Shown in pieces: positions 23,846-35,554 of a stretch of 64,000 bases of DNA. Source of the DNA: Golubevia sp. BC0850 (lineage: Eukaryota > Basidiomycota > Exobasidiomycetes > Golubeviales > Golubeviaceae). Each line of letters starts with the position of its first letter. Position 1 is the stretch's first letter. The position numbers and the translations under genes are program-made. Where the stretch lies: NCBI GenBank assembly GCA_012976225.1, contig JAAVVG010000005.1:186001-250000 (forward strand). Reading direction: 5' to 3'. Below the pieces are notes generated by a model, which was not told the origin of the DNA, made no database searches, and saw only the letters and a program-made list of their open reading frames with translations.

Positions 23846-25942
23846 ATGGGTTGCGGTCTAGTGAGTACTGAACGCAGCAAACAAGATCCAGCTAGCGCCC
23901 CCCTCCCAATTTTCTTTGTTCTCATCCTTCGATTCCTGACTCTACTCTTCCTTCCTTTGGTTTTATGCAATCAGTCAAAAGAAGATAAGGAGGGGCAGGC
24001 TCGTAATGCGGAAATTGAAGCTCAATTGAAGAGGGACAGGCTGGCGCAGAGAAACGAGATCAGTTAGTACTAATCTCTCATGCTGGCTTAGGTGGAATGA
24101 AGAGCATCGTCTACTAGGAGATGCTATGCTCGGATAAAGCTGGCTGAACTCAATTGAATGATTGCATTCTGCATCATCCCAATTCCGACGCTCTTGAGAG
24201 AAGGCCAATCAGACCTCCCAGCACCAAGCATGGTCCCCCTTCCGCTAACCCATCCTCTCCCTCCTCTTCTCAGAAATGTTACTGCTTGGAGCTGGAGAAT
24301 CTGGGAAATCAACAATTTTAAAACAAATGAAACTCATCAATCACGGTTCTTACTCTTCAGAAGAGAGAGAATCTTACAAAGAGATCATTTTCTCAAACAC
24401 CCTCCAATCAATGAGAGTCATCCTAGATGCCATGGAAAACTTGGACATTCCTCTTTCTGATGGGAACAATGCTAAATTAGCAGAGATCATTCTAGGTTTA
24501 CCTCCTCAAATCGAGAGTGATCTCCTTCCTAGAGAAGTAGCTCAAGCTATTTGGGGTCTTTGGAGAGATGATGGAGTACAGGCTTGTTTTGTTAGAAGTA
24601 GAGAATATCAGTTAAATGATAGTGCCAAATAGTGAGTACTACAGACACGAGTGGAGGAGGGAGAAGGGAGGGAGAGCGGAAGAGTGTCAAGGGGATAGGA
24701 GAGGCGTGTCAGAACCTTAATCACACATTCTCACGGAGAATTGATGACTGGCGGTCATAGCTCGTCCATCTACAAATCAAGTTCAAGGACAATCAAAATT
24801 CCTTCTCAAGAGGATCACAACACTACCATTTAATCTCTGCTATTCCATCTTGATGAGGCTGACACCGATTCCTAATCCTGATCTCCCTACCTTTGCAACA
24901 GCTACTTCGATTCGATTGAGAGAATGGCTGATCCGCGATACATTCCAACTGATCAAGATGTCTTGAGATCCCGTGTCAAAACCACTGGAATTACGTGAGT
25001 CTCTCCCCTATCTTGAGGATCTCCAAGATGTTTAGGGATTCTAACGGCTCGGGCGTCTGCTGACTTTATTTCTGCCTTTCGCGATATAATCTGGCTTTTG
25101 ATCTTGAACAGGGAAACTCACTTCCGCATTGGAGAACTGAATTACAAACTCTTTGACGTTGGAGGTCAGAGATCAGAGAGAAAGAAATGGATTCACTGCT
25201 TCGAAAATGTGACTGCTATCATTTTCTTGGTGGCTATCAGTGAATACGATCAATTGCTATACGAAGATCAGAATGTGGTGAGTTGTCAAAAAGCTATGTG
25301 TCATCTCTGCTAGCGGCATACAATCGAGAGTTAGATTCTCTTTCCTCACAGAGGTCTTCAACAGCTAGTTGCAGATTCAAACCTAACTTCTGCTCTGCTC
25401 TGTCTCTCCTTTTCTATTTCAGAACCGAATGCAAGAAGCTCTAACACTATTCGATTCGATCTGCAACTCAAGATGGTTCGTCAGAACTTCAATCATCTTA
25501 TTCTTAAACAAGATTGATTTGTTCAAACAGAAGTTGACTTACTCTCCAATGAATGAATACTTCAGTGATTATAACGGTGGATCTGATTACAATTCAGCTT
25601 GCGAATACATCGTCAACAGGTTTGTCAGTTTGAATCAGAGCGATGCTAAGACAGTTTACACTCATTTGTAAGTTTCCAAACTCTGGTAGCAAGTTGTTGA
25701 GAGATCAAACGATTAGCGGTGGAAGCTTCCCGATACGGGAAACTCGGGGAAAGAGGCGAACGACGGGAAAAGAAAAGGAGGGGAGGAAATCGACGCCAAT
25801 TTTCTAGCTTGTCTAACAACCTTCTCTTTCTTTTGACTCTTACAGCACATGCGCAACTGATACTCAACAGATCAAGTTTGTTCTTTCAGCCGTCAACGAC
25901 ATCATCATTCAAGTCAATCTACGTGACTGTGGTTTACTTTAA
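23846..25942 (+). CDS. Heterotrimeric G protein alpha subunit, Gi-like class
   Basis: GTP-binding switch of a receptor-coupled signalling complex at the plasma membrane. Seven exons (23846-23860, 23975-24062, 24274-24631, 24902-24994, 25112-25277, 25423-25667, 25846-25942) give 353 aa, the standard Gi length. All hallmarks are present: MGCG N-myristoylation start, P-loop GAGESGKST, switch [12 protein letters not shown], switch [22 protein letters not shown], and the C-terminus RDCGLL whose Cys is the pertussis-toxin-type site. The first exon is only 15 nt, ending right after MGCGL. Fungi carry several paralogues acting in mating, nutrient and cAMP signalling; the sequence alone does not say which this is. 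No odd residues were seen at catalytic positions. Confidence 0.95.
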
Positions 25943-26891
25943 AAGCTTCAATGATTATTCTCCAAGATAGATCTAGCACAAACCCTTTTCACTTCTTCCA
26001 ACATTCTTTCTTTACCACACATCTCAAAACACTTCAAAACCAAAGCAACTTTTGCCTCTCCTTCCCAATACCCTAAACACTCATTTGAAGGGACAAGATT
26101 CATTTCAAGAAGACAACAAGCTCTTCTATCATCTCGATTCTCTTCCTCTTATTTCCACTCTTCAAGTCTCTCACTTCTAACATCAACCTTCAGAAGAGGA
26201 TACATTCTGGGCAAAGAGTCTGTAAAGCAGCTTCCCCACGTCCAGATTCTTCTCTCTTACATTTATTTCCCTTTGTCTTTCATCTCCTCATACCAATCCC
26301 TTTCCACCCCCTTCCTTCCTATCTACGCTACACAATATTCCTCTAGACAAGGTCTTTTTTCTCTTTTGCTACCAATTGTTCTCCTCTGTAATCTTAATGA
26401 ACTTTCTCTCTCACTCTCACCCTCCCTCACCTCAATTCTCCTTTGCCCTTGCCTCTTTCTTTTCCCTTTCCACCGCACCTTCTAGTTCACTGTCATTACT
26501 TTTTTTCTTTTGCCTCGCTTGTCCAATATACGCCTTCTGTCGATCGAATTTTCAATCTCTTTTCTCATCTATCAGATGTCAGACTTGTCAGAATGGTTCA
26601 TTCGAAGTGCTTAGAACATGATGAATTGAAAAGTCTTGAATGTTTGATAAAGGAAAAAGCTTAATTTACACACAGAAGAGGGAGCAACAAAGGGAGCGGA
26701 GTGGGACGTTCTCGTCGAAGTAATTTTTAGTACCAAAGTGATGCTCTCAGGGAAGCGAACCACCAAGCAGAAATGAAAGGTACAATCAAAACGGACATGA
26801 GAATCGCAAACAAGAGCGGATGATTCCTGTAAATGGGGATTTTATTGAGCCATCTGTTCAACCCATGTTCAAGGTTCTCATGTCTTAACCT
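25943..26891. other. Convergent intergenic region, pyrimidine-rich
   Basis: About 950 nt between the 3' ends of the G-alpha and sphingoid-base kinase genes. The plus strand is strongly C/T-rich from 26230 to 26560. Open frames here are low-complexity Ser/Leu/Phe runs that follow from base composition. Probably long 3' UTRs; no gene supported. Confidence 0.4.
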
Positions 26892-29206
26892 TCATTCATC
26901 CCATTCACCATTCTCAGGCTTTACATCTGGAGTGATCATCTCACCATAGAGACTCATTAATCTCATATTAACTCCTTTAACGACTTCGACTTGAAAGCTT
27001 GAATAAGGAACTTTTTCTCCATCAATAGAAATCAAACCACCTTTTTTCAAACGTTTATCACCTTCCTTGAATCTTGGAGTGACTCTGAAAGCTTCTACTT
27101 GAAGGTATATGACAGAAGGATGGAAGATGACTTGACCTGATTCTGCAGCTGAAATTCCTTTGATTTTGGAGATCCTAGAAGAATCGGAAGTCACCGCTAG
27201 ATCTAAAAGACCTTGACCTGGAATTGAATACGGGAATTGCAGAAGATCTCTTGAGACATATGGTAGTTTTCCAGCATATAGAGAGGCTAGTGGAATGTTT
27301 ATCCTTGTCCATTCTTTATTGGGCGAATCGCTAGAAGCTGATGCTGTATGAGTCGAAGGCCAAGAAGGGTCTTTGAAATTTGTTGAAGGTAAATCTCCTA
27401 GATCATCAATCGCTGAACCATGCCTGAAGTTTGGCATTCCTGAAGAGTCCTCCTTGACTTGGTCTTCTCCTTCTCCAACTTCTCCCTCTACTTCCTCTAC
27501 TTCCACCTCATCATCGTCCTCGTCTTTAGACTCCTCCATCTCTTCCCACTTGAACTTCTTGAATTTCTCCCTCATTTCCTTTCTATTTGAACTACCACCT
27601 TCTCCAAATTTGACATCCACATCAACTTCACAGATTCCATTTTTCAACACTCCACTGAAAAATCCAATCAGAAACCTACTATCCCCCAAAGCTCTCATAT
27701 CGTCAGTTCCCAAATCCAAGTCAGCAAACAGCCCGATAGCTTGAGAAAGGAAAGAATAGTATTGATTGTAAGGAAGTTTCGGGATAGTTTCTGATGCTTG
27801 AGGATCTAATTCTTGAGTAGTTGAATCTTCTCCGGCAACCCCATTCTTAGGAATATCATTGATTTCGGAAGATGAAAGTTGAGCAATGCTTTGAGGTTGA
27901 GTAATACAGCATAAATCGACTTTCAATCCTCTTCCTTTGACGATATTTAAACATCCTACACTTAAACTGAAACCATTCTTCACTCCTAACAGATTTACCG
28001 AAGCTGCATTTCCAGAACCAGTTGGAATAGGAGCTAACAAGATCTTTCGAAATGCATCTCTAGAATCTTTCCGTTTAGAAAACCCATTAATGATTTCATG
28101 TAACATTCCATCACCACTAACACAGACCAAAATGTCGAACTTGGTCAAATCTAAATCCCGAGCGATTTCAAACCCATGATTCCGATATTTGGTTAATTCG
28201 ATTGACATTTTACAGCCCGAAGCTTCTAAAATCGGTCTAACTTTCTTCTCGAATAATTCTACTGATTTCCCTTGACCTCCTACTGGGTTGATAAGAACTT
28301 TCAAACGTCGGAATGGCTTGACGTTTAGAGATGAGTAGGATAGAGACATGACTTTTGAAGACCAAGATAAACCTTCTGCTCCGGTTGAGGTCTTGTCTGA
28401 AAGTCGAGCTTCGATCTTGACAAGTCGTAGGTTTTGAAGAGGCCCCTCCAAGTAGGTTCGTAACCTTTGTCGAAGTGAAGAAGATGTAGGGGAAGCGGTA
28501 GAATTTGAGTCCTTTTGCTTCTTGAGATAGGAAGCTAATGGTGATTTGGAAGTTAGAGGAGGAGATAAGACTCGGACTAGAAGAGAACCTCCATCTGAAT
28601 CTGGAACGAAGGAGGCGTGAAGAACTAAAGCTAGTGGGACTAGAAGATACGATCGAGAGACGTCTGGAAAGAGAAAATGGGAGAAGAGTTGGGGATGAGG
28701 ACTTGATAGGAATTGTTGCTTGGAATGAGGGTCAAAGCAGCAAGCTCTCTCTGTGCAGCCCTTCTCTCCATCTTGAGTTTGATCGGAGAACTTTGATTCT
28801 GAATTTGAATGTTGTTGTTTTTTGCCTTGATAGAACCAAAGCTTTGAAAGTTCAACTGATAGCTCTAGGCTGCTGCTCTTCTGTCTGGCGCTGTGTCTCC
28901 TCGCTGTCCTTTTGAATGGTGATGACCTGTTCAAGCCGGCTACTCACCGATTGCATGGCCTTCTTTATGATTTCCCTTGAATACATAAAGGAATTCATCA
29001 TCATGCCTGATAAGAGCTGGTTTACCATCGATCTCTATTGAAAGAGAAGTCTCTCTGAGATTCACTCCTTCTCCTTTCCCATCTGATTGGCCATTGCCAT
29101 TGCTTCTACTTGGACTCTGACTAGGACTGGTAGTTGATGCTTCTGATCGTTTTTGAATTGATGATGCTCCTTCCTCCAGATTACCAGGGAGTGACTTTGT
29201 AGTCAT
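26892..29206 (-). CDS. LCB4: Sphingoid long-chain base kinase (Lcb4/5, sphingosine kinase family)
   Basis: Lipid kinase making phytosphingosine or dihydrosphingosine 1-phosphate. Two exons (28948-29206 and 26892-28663) give 676 aa. The diacylglycerol-kinase catalytic domain is complete: KVLINPVGGQGKS, the nucleotide loop VSGDGMLHEIINGF, and PIPTGSGNAASVNLLG. The C-terminal lobe includes QAIGLFADLDLGTDDMRALG and ends in the family segment SIDGEKVPYSSFQVEV. An acidic insert (DEDDDEVEVEEVEGEVGEGE) separates the two lobes. The intron between the exons is 284 nt, longer than most here. It contains a coding-like stretch (MERRAAQRELAALTL) that could be an alternative exon. Exon 2 as placed starts with VSRSYLLVPLALVLHASF. 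Confidence 0.88.
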
Positions 29207-29547
29207 TTGCTTTAGAAGTGTAAGGTTTGGATGGGTGGGTTAAAGAGGAAAAGGCAACAGCACTTCCGAAGACATTCAACTCTCCTCTAGCCACCAATCC
29301 CTCTTGGTCTCCTTCTATTACCGACAGAAGCCTCAAGGACCTTCCAACTCTTAATTTTGGAATGAGAATCAAACAGAGATTTGCTAGGAGTCCTGGGAAC
29401 CCATTCGAACCTCCGGCCCCTTTTTTCATCAGAGCTGCGCCAAACTCAAGTAGTTCTACTAAGGTAAGTAGCCATGATAGCTACACAATTCAAGGAAAAG
29501 GATCGAACGTTGGAGATGGGTTCAAAGGGATCTATCCTGGCTCTGTG
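29207..29547. other. Divergent promoter region, sphingoid-base kinase / F-box gene
   Basis: About 340 nt. It is open in the frame of the downstream gene (from 29227, with ATG codons at 29227 and 29362), so the F-box protein might start earlier than I have placed it. No other feature seen. Confidence 0.35.
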
Positions 29548-30800
29548 ATGGCAGATCACGATGTCTCTTCTGCGGACATCGAGGTAAGTTCCGTTCTCGG
29601 ACACCATTAGTCATCCCGTGCTGATGATCTAATTGTTTTTCCTCGCTCCTCTTCAGAGATTCCTGGAAGACATCGAAGTAGTTCAACAACCTCCGGTCAA
29701 TTCAGACCACAGATTACTTGATCAATTGATCTTCGCTCTTGAGATAGATCAACAACAATCTGATCCGGGTCCAACTCCATGCAAATCTCTAGTTCGGAAC
29801 AAGTTCCCTAGTGAGCTTTTACTCAAAGTCTTCCTACACCTTTGTTCTTGGTCGATGTTGTTGGTTAGACGTGTCTCAAAGAGTTGGTGTCAAACTGCAA
29901 ATCACAACAGATTGTTATGGAGAAGAAATCTTTTACCTTACAAGCCGAGAGCTCATTTATCATCTGACATCCTTTACTTATTCTCTAGACTAGGCAGAGA
30001 ACGTATCAGAGAGGTTGAAATTAACTGTGGGATGGAAGACAATTTATTTCAACCACTCATGACAATTCTGGCTGAAAATAAGGCAACTCTTCGTTTTTTC
30101 AATTTACGCATTACTGGAGATCTTTGGAGATTGACCGAGCTTAGTGAATATTGGAGAAAATTCGGTCATTTGATCGAGTGGCGTCGTCAACACCAACGTT
30201 TTCCAGCTTCTGTCAGATTGCTGAACACTACTACCTTGGAGGACGAGAAAGTTTGGAAACAGAAGGAAAAAGAAGAAGGAAAACAGTGGTCTCATTTAAG
30301 AGTCTTTTGGGTAGAAGACGTTAGAGTTGAAACTGAAAGAGGATTGAAACTGATCAGACTTCCTCAATTTAATCAGCTTACTTCTCTAAGAGTAGAAAGA
30401 GAACTTACTCATTACGTTTGGAATCTTTTCTTTGAACACAACTGTCAGGCTTTACAACACGTCGAGATCAAGATCTCAAGAAACATGACTTGAGCTTTAT
30501 TGCAAATCATTACTCAAGTGGGAAAGATTTGACACTTGTCCTGATTTAAGAATTTTGAGATTCATTTACACTCCTTTCAAAGATGAGACTCAAAAGCTTT
30601 TAATCCGACTTTTAAACAGAAGACAAACAATGAGAGCTGGGGACGTTGTTGAAGGTCAAATCGTCAATCCGATCGAGAAGTTAATCGTTCCAATCTCAGA
30701 ATGTTCTCCAGAGAATCTTTTGGAGATGCACCTTCTGGTCAAAGAGGTCGTAGACATCAAGTCTTTTACAGAACTGATCGACAACGAGTTTGGAGCGTAG
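29548..30800 (+). CDS. F-box protein with an apparent +1 frameshift
   Basis: F-box proteins link Skp1-Cullin ubiquitin ligases to substrates. Exon 1 is 29548-29583 (MADHDVSSADIE) and exon 2 runs from 29657. The F-box is clear: NKFPSELLLKVFLHLCSWSM followed by RRVSKSWCQTA. Leucine-rich segments follow. The reading frame stops at 30493, but the next frame, one base on, continues the same style without a gap (LELYCKSLLKWERF, then CPDLRILRFIYTPF) to a stop at 30800. One extra base near 30489-30492 therefore splits the gene; no splice pair explains it. Either the gene is decaying, or there is a sequencing error. In-frame ATG codons upstream at 29362 and 29227 leave the start open. A GTGAGT directly after the stop hints at a 3' UTR intron. 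Confidence 0.62.
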
Positions 30801-31895
30801 AAGGTGAGTTCAAGATTCGAGTCGATGGCTGAACATCTTTGCAGATCCGACGTTACGTTCCCTCACTTAACCTCCTTGCTGACCATTTCTTACTCTCTTT
30901 TACTTTTCTTTCTATTTTCATTTACTCTCAGATCACGAACCCTTCCTTACTTCGTGGATTATCTTTCTCTATTGCTTCTCGTACTCGAAACCATTTCGCC
31001 TTCTCTCCGCGCTCTCTGACGATTCCATCGGAACATTACAGCAGAGTGTACCACTTCCGTCAAACTCAAGACGTTCCAACCGTAAAGAGATCTCAAAACC
31101 GAGTTCTTCCCGACCTTCAATTGGATACCCAAACCCTATCTTCATCCCTCAAGCTTTCGCATGCCGACACCCTTTCCCCCTTGTTTTTGTCTTTCTTCAC
31201 CTTTGTCAATATCTTACCCCTCCCCTTTTCATCATCCCCACCCTAATTCTCTCAAATCATCCAAACTCCTTAATTTTTCTCCCGTTCATCCTCCCTGAGC
31301 CCCCCAGAAACTTCTGTCCTTTCTCGTACATTTTTATCTTCTCTCGTTTTCACAGTTTCTTTAACTCTTCTTTGTTAAATTGACACTACCTCAACAATTT
31401 GTCTCTAAATGAAGAGGAAAGGGCAAAAGCACTTTCGACTTCCAAAATCGTAGCAGCCATTCTCTATAGTTGACAATTGACACCCATGATCGCATGATCT
31501 CTGGCTCGGTCTAATTCTAACTTCAACTACATTCTTTCAAGCTCGTTGAATTGTCAGTTCTTTTACAATGCTGAGGTACTTAGAGGAAAGGGGTCGAGGG
31601 TAAAATATAGAGTTGAGTCTGGGAGAGAAAAGAGGGAGAACAGATAAACCTTGACAGATAATGGAAACGGAGAAGCGAATAAAGCAAAAAGGCACATTGA
31701 CAGGGGTGAAATGACTACACGACTACGTGAACAAGAAGGAGCTTGTGCCTTGAATCAAAGACAGCGAAAGAAGTGGGGACTCGACACAGAAAAGGGAGAC
31801 TTGAAGTGACATGGAAAATATCTGGAACTATTGTGGAATCGGAAGAGGGAACAAAACGAACAGAGGAAAAGAAAGGAGTTCTAGTTGAAGCCAGT
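30801..31895. other. Convergent intergenic region, long pyrimidine-rich tract
   Basis: About 1.1 kb between the F-box gene and the Crz1-like gene. Plus strand is C/T-rich, especially 30890-31380. The longest open frame (30839-31246) is a Ser/Leu/Phe-rich read of that bias with no start context or motif. Most likely a long 3' UTR of the minus-strand transcription factor. Confidence 0.4.
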
Positions 31896-34800
31896 TCAAA
31901 GGACTTGACCCTCTCCTCTTGCTTTCCTCTTCCCTCTAGCGACAGGTTTTTCGTCTTCTCCGCCGGTATTCCTAGAGCCATTTGAACTCATAGAACCTCT
32001 TCTGCTCTCCTTCTCGCTTGCTGAAAGTTTATAATTGCAGCCTTCAGAGTCAATTTTATGATGTCTTGATAGAGCGTCTGCTCGAGCGAAGGTCTTCCCA
32101 CAGACGTCACAAGAATACGGCTTCGCATTGGTGTGAAGATTCCTGTGACGTTTCATATCGTGACTCCTTGAGAAAGCACGGCCGCAAGAGCTGAAAAAAG
32201 GAGGAGATGGAGATAGAAAGTTAGCCATGAGTGATGAGCTGCCGAAGGCAAAGAGAAAGCTGATGAAACTCACGGGAAGTCGCAGACGAAAGGTCTCTCG
32301 TCTTGATGAGATCGAATGTGACCTCGTAGATTGTATTTCCTGCAGAAAAGAATTAGAGGGGAAGAGAGACAGGAGTCAGCCCGGAAAGCGAGTACAGTGG
32401 CCAGCCTGAGTGGGATTTCACTTCTGTTCTGTTACTCTCATCTTCTAACATCCTTCTAATCACTCACCTGGTGAAAGTGGAGCTACATCCTGGCACAGGA
32501 CAAGCATACATAGCCTCAGTCTTCCTCCTATTGTTACTAGCTTGTTGAGTTTTCTCCGTCGTAACTTTAGCATGAACGTAAGAAGTAGGAGGTGAGTTAG
32601 AACTTCCTTCTGTCTTCAACTCTCCGTAAGTCGGGAGTCCATTCTGAACGTAGTCCGTGCCACCTCGAGGTCCTTGAGGAGAATCCATATGAGCAGGATG
32701 GGCAGGCATAACCATGTTTGAGATCGAAACCGGGTTGAAATCCGAATGTCCATTCATTTCCTCTCGGAAAGATGAGCCTGAGTTGTTGCTACCGAAAGAA
32801 GGATGTCTATCGTGGGATAATCTGTAAGGATGAGGACGATTCGTACTTCCTATTGCGTTTGGATAGAATGCGGGAGCTCCTGCTCCTCTTCCATGACCAC
32901 CGCCGATTGAGTGAGATGAAGGAGCTGGAGATGGCGGGTTAGGAGAGGCGGCAGGAGATGAAGCGTTCGGTGGAGCTAGTCCTCCATCTGGAGCAGTGAT
33001 TTGAGCCAGGAAGTCGGGAGCACTCTCTCTGTTGACAGAGGATCTCAAATCCTCAGATTGAGCTCCTCGTCTATGACCTCTCCTTGAGCTTGAAGCTTTC
33101 TGAGAGTGATCTAAACCTCCTCCGACTTGACCTCCCATCCAGACCGAAGGATCAGGTCTAGAGGACGGTCCTCCAGCTCCAGCTGATCCGTTTCTTTGAT
33201 GATTTGTGAATGGGAAAGGATTGCGACTTGAACTTGAAGGAGACTCTGACATTGAAGGGTGGTTGAAAGGAGAACTTGCGGAGCCATTCTGGTTCTGAAT
33301 CTGCTCAGAGATTCCTCCTAGAAGGGAAGGATCGACTGCAGCGCTTGGATTCGTAGAAGAGCTGGAGACAGTACTAGGGCTTGGTGAATTTTGGTATTGC
33401 ATAGCCATCGCCATAACAGTCGATGGATTCGAATTGTTGAAATCTGGGCCTCCAATTCCATTCAGACCGCCGCTACCGAACTTCTGTCTCATTCCTGGAT
33501 CCATCCAGCTGAGATCCATTCCTCCATTAGGATCCATGAACTGCATTCCTTGAGAGACGTTCCCTCCCATCATCATCTTGTCCATCTCCTGATCCCTTCC
33601 AGAGAAGAATTCACTCTGAAGAGGTCTTGGTCCAATGTCTGAAAGAGATCTCTTTCTGACTCCTCCCATGATTGTAGTTGGTTGGTTAGGATCAACTTCT
33701 ACATCTAGACGTAAGAACTGCTTTAACCTATCGTATGAATCGTCTCTTGTTGGTTGCCGTTGAGGTGGTGGGACTGCTGGAACATCGGCTGTATGCGGTC
33801 TGGGAGATGGATCCGAACTGAATTGAGGAGATCCGTATTCCGAGCCTCCTTTGCTTGAAGGTCTTCCAGCGAGATCTGCGATCGTTTGTCCCATTTGACG
33901 ATATCCACTAGGTCTCTGAGGCATGAAAGGTTCGTTCATCTCAATAGGTTCAGCTACGTAGCTCTGATTGTTCCACTGCGGAGCTTGTTGGGTTTGATAG
34001 TGTTGAGGTTGAACGTCCATAGAGGGCTGAGAGATTGCTAAGACAGGGACTGCCTGAGAGTAGTTCTGTTGCCGGTGTTGTCCATAGGAAGAAGAGCTGT
34101 GACCGAAGGTAGGAGGTGGGACTGTAGAGGTGCTATTATCATCGTCGAAAACTGGTGGGAAAGATCCTTGATCATCGATGCTCATGCTTCCAACTTGCTT
34201 AATCGAGTTCATCCAAGTAGAATCTACAGGTTGAGCTTGAGTGGTTGGACTTTGGTTAGGAAAGAGAGAAGGATAATCTGGAGACTCTCCTAAGACTGCG
34301 CCACTCGGACTGTGATTTGAAGAATGTTCTGAACCGAAAGATGAAGCTCGATCTCTGAAAGCGTCCAAAGGTGAAGGGAATGGGCTGTTGAAGGGAGATT
34401 GATTCGAATGGTTTGGATCACGAAAGCTGTCTTGAGGATGAGGAGCGTAGACTGGCTGATTAGAGGAAGAGAAATAAGGTGCTTGAGAAGTGACTGGATC
34501 AGAAGAAAAGTAAGGTTGCTGCGAAGCGATTGGATTGGAATAACCGTCTGCGGAATTTGGATCGTAGTAGAAAGATTGATTTTGAATTTGCTGGTTTTGA
34601 TTGTTGATTGCGAAATTCTGATTGGCAGCTTCACTCAAGCCTAGGTGAGAAATTGAAGATTGAGGGTGGAGAGAGGAAGGTGGACTGGAGGTGGAAGCGA
34701 AAGCGAATTGAGTGGGAGAGTCTACGTCTCCTTGGATGAGTTTGGTGGCTGTAAAATGTCAAACATGAATGTAGAGACGCAGAAGAGAGAAGATGTTAGA

Positions 34801-35103
34801 GAAAGGAAGGAGGATGGAAAGAGATAAAGTCCAGGCTGTGCTCTTTATTGACTTCTTGAGACTTTCCGTCACGCCCTTCGGAAACGCTCATCCATGAAGA
34901 GAGCAATAGACTGTGATTTCACTGCTTCAATTCCACCCATATCACTGTCGTTGCATCCCTCGAACGACTGGAGAGAGAGAGAGAGAGAGGTACTCACTCC
35001 AAGATTGTATTTCCAAAGAAGCTGGAGAGATGATCTCGTTTGAATCCTTTCTACCTGCAGCTGTTGGCAAAGCGTTAGGTTCAAGGTGCAACCCAGGTTT
35101 CAT
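31896..35103 (-). CDS. C2H2 zinc-finger transcription factor, Crz1-like (calcineurin-responsive type)
   Basis: Predicted DNA-binding regulator of 915 aa. Exons 34998-35103, 32468-34748, 32274-32339 and 31896-32190 join in frame. Residues up to about 790 are low-complexity, rich in Ser, Asn, Gln and Pro, typical of an activation region. Three consecutive C2H2 fingers end the protein: CPVPGCSSTFTRKYNLRGHI, then CDFPSCGRAFSRSHDMKRH, then CDVCGKTFARADALSRHH, followed by a basic tail. The order and linkers (DERPFVC, AKPYSC) match basidiomycete Crz1-type factors, whose activity is switched by calcineurin dephosphorylation. I saw no unambiguous PxIxIT docking motif, so the Crz1 label is tentative. 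The start (MKPGLHLEPNALP) is the first ATG, but the frame stays open well upstream without an ATG, so an earlier exon may exist. Confidence 0.78.
34971..34989. repeat. (GA)n microsatellite in the first intron of the Crz1-like gene
   Basis: About nine GA dinucleotides lie a few bases downstream (in gene sense) of the exon 1 donor of the minus-strand gene, where they read as a CT run. Simple-sequence repeat; likely polymorphic. Confidence 0.8.
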
Positions 35104-35554
35104 CAGTCCAATCGAATCGAACGGAAGATTGGATTGAGAGAGGTCGTTGCTGGCTTGACGCTTGCAATTAGATAGAGAGGTCCTGCTCCTAAGTCCTAGA
35201 AGTTGAGTGTTCTCTCTATTTTCTGCCTCTCGATTCTTTGAACTGTTTTGAACTTAAGAGGATTCAGCTGATGGAAGAGATTGAGGATAGAGATGATGGA
35301 AGAAAAGATGAGATGGTTTGTAGGTGAGGTGCAGGTTGATCCGTGGAAGCAGTTGGACTGCAGCCTGCTGGAGAGCCGAACGGAAGAAAGCAAGACTGCG
35401 CTTCAACAAGATCTCATTTCTTACTTTGAGTGTCATTCTCAAATTAGCGCATAAGCTCGTATCTACTTTTGTACTTTTGTAAGAAATAGCAACATGCCTC
35501 GTTCCGATCATGTCTTCCTTTTTCCCCTCTCCCTCTCACTCTCCCTCTCCCTCT
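35104..35554. other. Intergenic, upstream of the Crz1-like gene
   Basis: About 450 nt between the start of the Crz1-like gene and the 3' end of alanyl-tRNA synthetase, both on the minus strand. The first ~100 nt remain open in the Crz1 frame. Contains no separate gene that I can support. Confidence 0.35.

Noticed and set aside
30839-31246. 135-codon plus-strand open frame
   Set aside because: Low-complexity Ser/Leu/Phe reading of a C/T-rich tract, with no motif or splice context.
31715-31985. Paired open frames on both strands near the Crz1-like 3' end
   Set aside because: Mutual shadows in purine-rich 3' UTR-like sequence; the real exon ends at 31896.
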